Origin: an uncultured Eubacteriales bacterium
Lineage (GTDB): Bacteria; Bacillota; Clostridia; Oscillospirales; UMGS1783
Assembly (NCBI GenBank): GCA_900555065.1
Contig: USJY01000088.1
Span: 1-6,108 of the forward strand
Direction: 5' to 3'
DNA: 6,108 bases
In this document: piece by piece, positions 1 to 5,370 of the stretch
How the letters are laid out: the number at the start of each line of letters is the position of its first letter
How positions within the stretch are numbered: the first letter of the stretch is position 1
Position numbers and translations under genes: made by a program
Notes under the pieces: generated by a model
Databases searched by the model: none
What the model saw: only the letters and a program-made list of their open reading frames with translations
What the model was told of the DNA's origin: nothing

Positions 1-42
1 ATGCCCCTGCCGGCCCGTTTCTTTCTTATGCGCCGGGCGTTC

Positions 43-270
43 TCAAAACTCCTCTGTGCCGTCCGGCGCGTCCTGATAGGCGAGCAGATCGCCCGGCTGA
101 CAGTCCAGCGCGCGGCAGAGCCTGTCGAGCGTGGAGAAGCGGATGGCTTTTGCCTTTCCCGTTTTCAGCACCGACAAGTTCGCCATGGTGACGCCGACCC
201 GGTCGGAAAGCTCGGTCATGCGCATTTTGCGCCTGGCGAGCATCACGTCTAAATTTACCTGTATCGCCAT
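43..270 (-). CDS. Cro/CI-family HTH regulator (YozG-like)
   Basis: This 75-residue protein is essentially a single helix-turn-helix domain. The DNA-binding core runs from about residue 17 (MTELSDRVGVT) through a recognition helix near residues 28-38 (TMANLSVLKTGK). It ends with the family's typical RFSTLDRLCRALDCQPGDLL segment at about 44-63 and a short acidic tail. Size and pattern match the small HTH_26/YozG proteins that commonly pair with DUF2975 membrane proteins in Firmicutes. The ATG at 270 is supported by a perfect AAGGAGG (279-285) eight bases upstream, which overlaps the stop codon of the preceding DUF2975 gene, so the two are co-transcribed and probably translationally coupled. It probably acts in the cytoplasm as a repressor of its own operon, with the repeats at 811-843 as candidate operator; that is inference. 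It could be a phage-borne regulator, but the partner gene argues for a chromosomal-type pair. Confidence 0.9.
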   Translation of the reverse strand: MAIQVNLDVMLARRKMRMTELSDRVGVTMANLSVLKTGKAKAIRFSTLDRLCRALDCQPGDLLAYQDAPDGTEEF

Positions 271-283
271 TCCGATCGCCTCC

Positions 284-763
284 TTACACAGTCAGGTCGT
301 TTTCCGATTTCAGCGCCGCGCCCTTGCCGATAAAGTGCGACATCGCCGCAAAGGCGGCGCTGACTGCGGCGCATAAGAAAATGACGCCGAATATCAGAAT
401 CAGTACGCCGGGATGCAGGGCGTTCCAGCACATGAGCAGCACCGCCCCAAGCAGGTACAGCGGGCACTCCAGCAGGGCCAGCTGGCTGATCCGTTTGACG
501 CGGCGCGCATTGTCCGCGGTAAAGGAATTGTCACGCGCAAGCTCGCCGCACACGCGCCATGCGTAGCCGATTGCTGCAAAGAACGGAATACCGCTGAGCC
601 AGATGAACAGTAGGCACGGCATGTAGAGGAAGGCGTATTCGGGATAGGTAAGAACGGTGGATCTGCCGAATGCCGGCACGAGTACCAGCAGGGTAACAAG
701 CCCGGCGGCTACTGCCAGGACCAGAATCGCTTTCAACCAGCGGGACAGTTCTTTTTGCTTCAT
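284..763 (-). CDS. DUF2975 four-helix membrane protein
   Basis: This 159-residue integral membrane protein has four predicted helices at about residues 12-33, 46-69, 97-116 and 119-145. Between helices 2 and 3 is the family's characteristic cytoplasmic stretch (ELARDNSFTADNARRVKRIS, about 74-93), with the typical F-T-x-x-N pattern. DUF2975 proteins have no established biochemical function. They are usually encoded just before a small HTH regulator, as here (13-base gap), and a sensor or anti-regulator role for the membrane partner is a reasonable inference. I chose the ATG at 763: it has an AGAGGTG ribosome binding site six bases upstream. A GTG at 772 in the same frame would add three residues, but it lies inside that ribosome binding site. 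The expected leader is only about 15 bases, given the -10 box at 785-790. No frameshift or truncation is seen. Confidence 0.88.
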   Translation of the reverse strand: MKQKELSRWLKAILVLAVAAGLVTLLVLVPAFGRSTVLTYPEYAFLYMPCLLFIWLSGIPFFAAIGYAWRVCGELARDNSFTADNARRVKRISQLALLECPLYLLGAVLLMCWNALHPGVLILIFGVIFLCAAVSAAFAAMSHFIGKGAALKSENDLTV

Positions 764-784
764 TTCAATCACCTCTTCGATTGC

Positions 785-813
785 ATTATAAGATATGTTT
801 TCCTAAATGTCAA
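785..813 (-). promoter_or_regulatory. Consensus sigma-A promoter of the DUF2975-HTH operon
   Basis: Read on the minus strand, TTGACA (808-813) and TATAAT (785-790) are both exact matches to the vegetative consensus, separated by exactly 17 bases. Transcription should start near 778, giving a leader of about 15 bases before the ATG at 763. An exact consensus promoter normally implies strong expression unless repressed. That makes regulation by the HTH protein encoded second in the operon plausible. Confidence 0.88.
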
Positions 814-847
814 TAAATATTTACTGAAAAACAATAAATATTTTTTG
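811..847. repeat. Tandem AT-rich direct repeats, likely operator
   Basis: CAATAAATATTT occurs at 811-822 and again at 832-843. With the next four bases included, 14 of 16 positions agree. The copies are 21 bp apart, about two helical turns, so bound proteins would sit on the same DNA face. The first copy overlaps the -35 box of the minus-strand promoter (808-813); the second lies just upstream of it. Each contains the (near-)palindromic core TAAATATTTA. An 8-base inverted repeat (827-834 and 845-852) brackets the second copy. This layout is typical of a repressor operator. The HTH protein encoded at 43-270 is the obvious candidate binder, but the link is inferred from position only. Confidence 0.55.
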
Positions 848-1011
848 TTTTTAGCTATGCAGCAAAAAATCCTGCAAATTTGGTGATAACGGACAGTGCG
901 TTTTTGGTATCCTATATCCGCAAGAAGACGGCGCAAAAGCGGCCGCATGTCCGCGCATTCGTACCGGAAGACGCCGGCGGCGTATTTGGAAAGGCAGGTA
1001 GAAACGATATT

Positions 1012-1374
1012 ATGGCCAACGAAAAAAATCTTAAGCCCATACGGGACCATACGCGCGCGGAAGAGCTCGGCCGCCGCGGCGGACAGCGGTCCGGGCAGGC
1101 CCGGCGCAGGAAAAAGGAGTTTCGGGACGTGTTTGCGGCGATTCTGCCACTGGAAATCTCCGATGAGCTCGGCGAGGAAGTCGGACTCGATTTTAAACAG
1201 CGTGCCGGCAGCCTGACGGCGGCGCAGGCTATGGCCATGGCGCAGGTTGTCAAGGCCATCCGGGGCGACACCAAGGCGTTTGCGCTGATCAAAGATATCT
1301 GCGAACAGGCGCGTGCAGAAGAGGACGCATCCGGGGTCGGGCCGCTGCAGGTGGATATACGCGTCGTAGACTAG
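1012..1374 (+). CDS. KGG-motif small terminase-like protein
   Basis: This 120-residue protein resembles the small DNA-binding proteins encoded immediately before large terminase in Firmicutes prophages. It opens with the common MANEKNLKP start. It then has a basic glycine-rich KGG-like segment (AEELGRRGGQRSGQARRRKK, about 16-35) likely to contact DNA, a helical middle, and a C-terminal GDTKAFALIKDICEQA segment (about 85-100) of the kind seen in small terminase proteins. The expected role is recognition of the packaging site and recruitment of TerL; this rests on position and motifs. The ATG at 1012 is preferred because it matches the usual N-terminus. Its ribosome binding site is weak (AGGCAGGT, about 992-999, 12 bases away), and the frame stays open back to a TTG at 880. 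TerL begins 88 bases downstream. Confidence 0.72.
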   Translation: MANEKNLKPIRDHTRAEELGRRGGQRSGQARRRKKEFRDVFAAILPLEISDELGEEVGLDFKQRAGSLTAAQAMAMAQVVKAIRGDTKAFALIKDICEQARAEEDASGVGPLQVDIRVVD

Positions 1375-1462
1375 CGTGCGTACGGAAGAGGGCCGATCCG
1401 GATAATGCCGCGCCGTTGGCGCAAGAGCAGCCGTGGACCAGCGTGCATATGGGGAGGTCGGT
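1375..1462 (+). other. terS-terL spacer with small GC hairpin
   Basis: This 88-base gap is the only sizeable non-coding break in an otherwise packed head operon. It contains a perfect 5-bp GC stem with a GTT loop (GCGCC at 1410-1414, GGCGC at 1418-1422) and, at its end, the strong TerL ribosome binding site GGAGGT (1453-1458). There is no T-run after the stem, so it is not an intrinsic terminator. It might tune TerL translation or mark part of a packaging site, but nothing beyond position supports either idea. Confidence 0.35.
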
Positions 1463-2803
1463 ATGGAGATCCAGATCACAAAACGGCAGAGGGCTTTCAT
1501 CGAGGCCGGCGCGTTCGAGGTTTTGTTCGGCGGCGCGGCGGGCGGCGGAAAATCGCACGGGCAGATCGTGGACGCGTTCATCTACGCGCTGCGCTATCCG
1601 CACAGCCGCCAGCTGCTGCTGCGCCGCACCTATCCGGAACTGGAAAAGTCCCTGGTCCGTACGGCGCTGGCGCTCTATCCCGCAGACCTGTACAGCTATG
1701 CCGCCTCGCGCCGGCTGGGCAGCTTTGTCAACGGCAGCACCCTTGACTTCGGCTATTGCGACAGCGAGCACGACGTATACCGCTACCAGTCGGCCGAATA
1801 CGACGTGATCCGCTTCGACGAGCTGACGCACTTCACGTTTGACATGTACCGCTACCTGCTCTCCCGACTGCGCGGTACGCGCGGTTATCCCAAACAGGTC
1901 AAAAGCACGACCAATCCCGGCGGGCTCGGACACGCATGGGTCAAAGACCGGTTTATCGACCTGGGCCCGCCGGACACGGTCTATCAGACGCAGGGCGGCA
2001 GCCGGATTTATCTTCCGTCAAAGGTACAGGACAACGGCTTTCTCATGCGCGCCGACCCGGAATATGTGACGCGGCTGAAGAACCTGAGCGAGCGGGACCG
2101 GCGCGCGCTGCTGGACGGCGACTGGGACATCTTCGAGGGGCAGTACTTCAGCGAGTTTTGCCGCGACATACACGTGGTCGATCCCTTTCCCATCCCCGGT
2201 TACTGGCGGCGGTACAGGACGATCGATTACGGGCTGGACATGCTGGCCTGCTATTGGATTGCAGTGGACGCCAACGGCTATGCGTACGTGTACAGAGAAC
2301 TGTATCGGAGCGGGCTGATCGTCTCGGCGGCGGCGGAGGAGATTCTGGCGCAAAGCGGCGAGGCGGTCCACGCAACCTTCGCGCCGCCCGACCTGTGGAA
2401 CCGCCACAAGGATACCGGCCGCAGCACGGCTGAAATATTCCATAAATGCGGCTTGCCGCTGACCCGTGCGGACAACGACCGCGTGCAGGGCTGGTACGAT
2501 TTAAAGGAATGGCTGCGGCCGCAGCTGGACGAACAGGGACGAAAAACGGCCGGGCTGCGCATTTTTAAAAACTGCGCCAATCTCATCCGCACCCTGCCCG
2601 CCCTGCAGGTGGACGGCCAGAACCCCAACGACACGGCCATCCACCCCCATGAGCTGACGCACGCGCCCGACGCGCTCCGGTATTTTGCGGCGGGCCGGCC
2701 CGCACCCGGCCGCCGTCCGGCCGCGCAGAGGCCGTTCCAGTTCCGCTGCGAACGGCCGAAAACCGACCCCCTGGGACGGGGAGAAAGGACGAAGATCATA
2801 TGA
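1463..2803 (+). CDS. terL: Phage terminase large subunit (ATPase and nuclease)
   Basis: TerL is the packaging motor: it cuts concatemeric phage DNA and drives it through the portal into the prohead using ATP. The 446-residue protein has a classic Walker A (GGAAGGGKS, 23-31, Lys30), a Walker B with catalytic Glu (VIRFDE, 115-120) and a coupling motif (STTNPGGLGHAWVK, 148-161). The C-terminal RNase H-like nuclease domain starts at about residue 250, with candidate metal-binding acids Asp255 (TIDYG), Asp310 (APPDLW) and Asp403 (HAPDALRY). The ATG at 1463 has GGAGGT four bases upstream; an in-frame GTG at 1433 has no such site and would add ten residues. A Pro/Arg-rich tail (about 410-446) follows the last nuclease motif. 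The stop overlaps the next start as ATGA. All core motifs are present, so the enzyme looks functional. Confidence 0.96.
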   Translation: MEIQITKRQRAFIEAGAFEVLFGGAAGGGKSHGQIVDAFIYALRYPHSRQLLLRRTYPELEKSLVRTALALYPADLYSYAASRRLGSFVNGSTLDFGYCDSEHDVYRYQSAEYDVIRFDELTHFTFDMYRYLLSRLRGTRGYPKQVKSTTNPGGLGHAWVKDRFIDLGPPDTVYQTQGGSRIYLPSKVQDNGFLMRADPEYVTRLKNLSERDRRALLDGDWDIFEGQYFSEFCRDIHVVDPFPIPGYWRRYRTIDYGLDMLACYWIAVDANGYAYVYRELYRSGLIVSAAAEEILAQSGEAVHATFAPPDLWNRHKDTGRSTAEIFHKCGLPLTRADNDRVQGWYDLKEWLRPQLDEQGRKTAGLRIFKNCANLIRTLPALQVDGQNPNDTAIHPHELTHAPDALRYFAAGRPAPGRRPAAQRPFQFRCERPKTDPLGRGERTKII

Positions 2804-3009
2804 GCGAAATTCTGCTGTGCGCTTTGGCGCTCGCTCTGCCCATTGCGGCGATATGGGCCTACCGGCGCGGACTTCGCGCCGCGAAAAAGCCTGCGCGGGA
2901 CTGGCGGAGCCTGCCGGCGTCGCCGGATGGGGAACGCCGCAGGCTTTTGCGGGAGCAGCAGGCGCTGCTGAAAAAAATTGACGAATATGACGGCGGGGTG
3001 AGACGATGA
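2800..3009 (+). CDS. Small membrane/coiled-coil protein between terL and portal
   Basis: This 69-residue protein starts in an ATGA overlap with the TerL stop and ends in another ATGA overlap with the portal start, so it is translationally coupled on both sides and is clearly a real gene. An AAAGGA site (2784-2789) lies ten bases before its ATG. Residues 4-21 form one hydrophobic helix (ILLCALALALPIAAIWAY) followed by a basic patch (RRGLRAAKK), predicting an N-out, C-in single-pass membrane protein. Residues 44-64 form a charged helix (ERRRLLREQQALLKKIDEY) that could coil. I do not recognise a named family. Small proteins at this position, with a similar REQQA-type C-terminal helix, seem familiar from other Clostridial phages, but I cannot confirm that here. 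Function is unknown; its place suggests a role linked to packaging, the portal or membrane-proximal assembly. Confidence 0.82.
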   Translation: MSEILLCALALALPIAAIWAYRRGLRAAKKPARDWRSLPASPDGERRRLLREQQALLKKIDEYDGGVRR

Positions 3010-4709
3010 AAAAATACAAAACGCCCGATGTGACGCGGGTATGGAGCCTGTATGAAAAGGGCGTGGACCACCACAACCGGATCAACCTGTACAGCCGGAC
3101 CGAACAGGCGCACCGGTTTTTCCTGGGCGAACAGTGGTACGGTCTGGACGGGGACGCGCAGAGCCTGCCTGTGCTGAATATAATTCAGCCGACAGTCGAG
3201 TACAAAGTGGCGACTGTTTCGCAAAACAACGTGTCTATCCATTTTTCGCCCCTGAACACCGACGAGAACAGGCCGTTTTATCAGCGCGTCTGCCAGACGC
3301 TTAACCGCTACGCGGCGCAGCGCTGGGAACAGCTCAAGATGGACGATCTATGCTGGCGCGTCGTCAAGGACAGCTGTATCGCGGGCGAAGGGTACATATA
3401 TTTTTACAACGGCGACGCCGAGGCGCAGGTGGTGGACAACACCAGCGTATACCTCGGCGACGAACAGCAGCCCGACCTGCAGAAACAGCCGTATATTATC
3501 CTGTTCGAGCGCTGCGGCGTGGACAGGGTGCGCGCTCTGGCGCGGGAAAACGGCGTGCCGGAAAATAAGGTGGCCGAAATCCTTCCGGATGAGGATACGG
3601 AGCACGTGCTGGGCGACGACGGCAAAAAAGAGGTGGGCGGCACGGGCAAATGCACCTGCCTTTTGATGATGGAAAAGGACGAGCAGGGGTATGTGCACAT
3701 TACGCGCGCGACAAAACACGTCGTGTACCAGCCGGACACGGCCCTGCGCGCCTATGACGCGGAGGGAAACCCTGTCGGCGGGCTGAAGAAGTATCCCATT
3801 GTGAACTACTTATGGATGCGCAAAAAGGGCTCGGCCCGGGGCGCGGGCGAAGTGGAACAGCTGGTTGCGAACCAGATCGAGATCAATAAGACCGTGGCGC
3901 GCCGCGCCCTGTCTGTAAAGAGCTTTGCCTTTCCCAAGCTCGTCTACGACAGAGGCCGCGTCGAGAACCCCGAAGCGCTGGCCGAGGTGGGCGCGTCCAT
4001 TGCGGTGGACAACCTCTCCGCAAACGGCGTGGAAGGACTGGTCAGCTACCTCAATCCCGCGCCTATCTCCGCCGCCGCGGAGAACCTGACGGCGGAGCTG
4101 ATCAGCATGACGCGCGACCTGGCGGGCGCAGGCGACGCGGCGACCGGCGCGATCAATCCTGAAAACGCGAGCGGCGTCGCAATCATCGCCGTGCGCGACC
4201 AGGCGCAGCTGCCCCTCAACGAACAGCTCGCGGCCTTTCGCCAGTTTGTAGAGGATATCGCGTCCGTGTGGTATGAAATCTGGACCGCCTACCATCCGCA
4301 GGGGCTGGAAATTTCCATTCCCGCCGCCGGCGGCCTGACCAGCCTTACCATTCCGGCTTCCGTGCTGTCCGCCATTCGGGTGGGCATCCGTATCGACATA
4401 TCGAGCGCGACCCCGTTCAGCAAGTATGCGCAGCAACAGGCGCTCGACGGACTGTTCGACCGCGGCGCGATCACCTTTGAGGAATACGTCGGCGCAATGG
4501 AGGACGACAGCGGCCTGCCAAAGGGTAAACTGCTGGATATCCTGCGCGCCCGCGCCGCCGCGGCGACGGCGGGTATGCCGGCGGCGCCCGGCCCTGCGGG
4601 AACCGCCGCGACCACAGCAACGGCCGCGCCGGGTCTGTCCGCAGCCGCGCCCGTACCTGCGCCGGCGGAAGCTGCGCCGGTTTCGGCGAATTTCGCAGCC
4701 AACGCGTAA
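3006..4709 (+). CDS. Phage portal protein
   Basis: The portal forms the dodecameric ring at one capsid vertex through which TerL packages DNA and to which the tail joins. The protein has 567 residues. Portal-like features include the early RFFLGEQWYG and LPVLNIIQPTVEYKVATV segments (about 38-72), a DSCIAGEGYIYFYNGD strand pair (about 122-137), and a region around 260-315 (KKYPIVNYLWMRKKGSARGAGEVEQL, then a helix ending in FPKLVYDRGR), where the GAGEVEQLVANQIEINKT run is typical of portals. A long helical part follows. The last 50 or so residues are roughly half Ala plus many Pro and are probably disordered. The ATG at 3006 overlaps the upstream stop, and GGGGTG (2995-3000) supplies the ribosome binding site. 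Length and the separate scaffold gene fit a P22-type portal. Scaffold follows after 16 bases. Confidence 0.88.
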   Translation: MKKYKTPDVTRVWSLYEKGVDHHNRINLYSRTEQAHRFFLGEQWYGLDGDAQSLPVLNIIQPTVEYKVATVSQNNVSIHFSPLNTDENRPFYQRVCQTLNRYAAQRWEQLKMDDLCWRVVKDSCIAGEGYIYFYNGDAEAQVVDNTSVYLGDEQQPDLQKQPYIILFERCGVDRVRALARENGVPENKVAEILPDEDTEHVLGDDGKKEVGGTGKCTCLLMMEKDEQGYVHITRATKHVVYQPDTALRAYDAEGNPVGGLKKYPIVNYLWMRKKGSARGAGEVEQLVANQIEINKTVARRALSVKSFAFPKLVYDRGRVENPEALAEVGASIAVDNLSANGVEGLVSYLNPAPISAAAENLTAELISMTRDLAGAGDAATGAINPENASGVAIIAVRDQAQLPLNEQLAAFRQFVEDIASVWYEIWTAYHPQGLEISIPAAGGLTSLTIPASVLSAIRVGIRIDISSATPFSKYAQQQALDGLFDRGAITFEEYVGAMEDDSGLPKGKLLDILRARAAAATAGMPAAPGPAGTAATTATAAPGLSAAAPVPAPAEAAPVSANFAANA

Positions 4710-4725
4710 AAATGGAGATGAAAAA

Positions 4726-5364
4726 ATGGAAAATGCAAATGTGGTAAACGACACACAGGGGCCGAACGTTGAGGCCCGGGCTACAGCGGCCGTGCCGGTA
4801 GAAACCGACGCGCCGTCCAGCGCGCAGGGCGCAGGCGCGCCCGCGCGGCAGACGCCGGAGGAAAACGCGGCCTTTGCGGCGCTGCGCCGCCGCAGCGAGG
4901 CTGCGGAAAAAGAGGCGCAGCGGCTCAAGAGCGAAAACGACGCGCTGCTGCAAAAACACGCCGCGCCGGACGAAGCGCGGCGTATGCGGGAAACCGCGGC
5001 GCTTCGGGAGCTCGACAGCCTGCGCCGGTGGCGGGACGAGAAAATCATTGAAGAGGACATTGCGATGATCCGGGAGGCATATCCCGATTTCCAGGCCAAA
5101 AGCGCAGCGGACCTGCCTGAACAGTTCCTGCGTATTATGGCGACGGGACATGTCGACCCGCTGACCGCATACGACATCTGCACCATGCAGAAAAACCGGG
5201 TGCGGAAGGATCCGCCGCCCGACCCCGGCGCGATTGAAAACGCTTCGGCGCGCGAGAAGGACTACTATACGCCCGAAGAGGTGGACAGGCTTACGGACCG
5301 CGATTTTCAAAGCAATCCCCGGCTGCTGGACATCGTTCAGCGGTCCATGACAAAATGGAGGTAA
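4726..5364 (+). CDS. Capsid scaffolding protein
   Basis: Scaffold proteins fill the prohead interior, direct coat assembly into a closed shell and leave before DNA enters. This 212-residue protein has the expected build. Residues 1-43 are Ala/Pro-rich and likely disordered. A charged helical, coiled-coil-prone segment spans about 44-110, starting with PEENAAFAALRRRSEAAEKE. A compact middle includes EDIAMIREAYPDF and DLPEQFLRIMATG (about 110-141). The C-terminus (176-212) has the EKDYYTPEEVDRLTDRDF and QRSMTKWR patterns common in Clostridial phage scaffolds, and is likely the coat-binding helical end. The ATG at 4726 is set by GGAG (4714-4717) eight bases upstream. Position between portal and coat agrees. 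No protease motif is seen, so scaffold is probably released rather than cut by its own domain. Confidence 0.83.
   Translation: MENANVVNDTQGPNVEARATAAVPVETDAPSSAQGAGAPARQTPEENAAFAALRRRSEAAEKEAQRLKSENDALLQKHAAPDEARRMRETAALRELDSLRRWRDEKIIEEDIAMIREAYPDFQAKSAADLPEQFLRIMATGHVDPLTAYDICTMQKNRVRKDPPPDPGAIENASAREKDYYTPEEVDRLTDRDFQSNPRLLDIVQRSMTKWR
5357..5362 (+). promoter_or_regulatory. Capsid RBS overlapping scaffold stop
   Basis: GGAGGT provides the ribosome binding site for the capsid gene, while its last base begins the scaffold TAA stop (5362-5364). With an optimal eight-base spacer, it favours high capsid synthesis, as needed for the most abundant head protein. The overlap ties capsid translation to ribosomes finishing scaffold. 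Confidence 0.75.
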
Positions 5365-5370
5365 GAAAAC

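Larger units (their letters stand above)
764..1011. other. Divergent intergenic region and operon/head-module junction
   Basis: This 248-base gap separates the minus-strand operon from the plus-strand phage module. Up to about 895 it is strongly AT-rich and carries the minus-strand promoter and repeats. After that it becomes GC-rich like the phage genes and is open in frame with terS from 880, yet I recognise no protein in it. I see no convincing plus-strand promoter, no terminator and no RNA gene. The composition switch near 890-900 is a candidate junction between the operon and the phage DNA, or a deletion scar where an upstream phage gene was lost. Confidence 0.5.

Noticed and set aside
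1..42. Possible terminator downstream of the HTH gene on the minus strand
   Set aside because: GCCCG and CGGGC could pair across a long loop, but there is no following T-run and the window ends here.
764..772. GTG start at 772 for the DUF2975 protein
   Set aside because: The GTG lies inside the AGAGGTG ribosome binding site that serves the ATG at 763.
827..852. Inverted repeat AAAAACAA / TTGTTTTT as an intrinsic terminator
   Set aside because: The stem is entirely weak A/T-rich pairing with no GC base, so it would not stop transcription; it is better read as part of the operator region.
840..1011. Plus-strand promoter for the head operon
   Set aside because: TTG-type -35 candidates at 845 and 880 have no acceptable -10 box at 16-18 bases; transcription may come from an unseen promoter type or depend on an activator.
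1433..1462. GTG start at 1433 for TerL
   Set aside because: No ribosome binding site precedes it, whereas the ATG at 1463 has GGAGGT and gives the usual short lead into Walker A.
769..1581. Minus-strand open frame of 270 codons across terS, the gap and the promoter
   Set aside because: It runs through the AT-rich promoter and repeats and opposite terS and the TerL start; no domain is recognisable.
1289..1933. Minus-strand open frame of 214 codons opposite the TerL N-terminus
   Set aside because: It is antisense to the Walker A and B region of TerL and shows no protein-family features.
3810..5186. Very long minus-strand open frame (458 codons) opposite portal and scaffold
   Set aside because: It lies wholly against strongly supported plus-strand genes, its translation is Arg/Ser/Ala-rich with no recognisable domain, and GC-rich DNA commonly leaves such antisense frames open.
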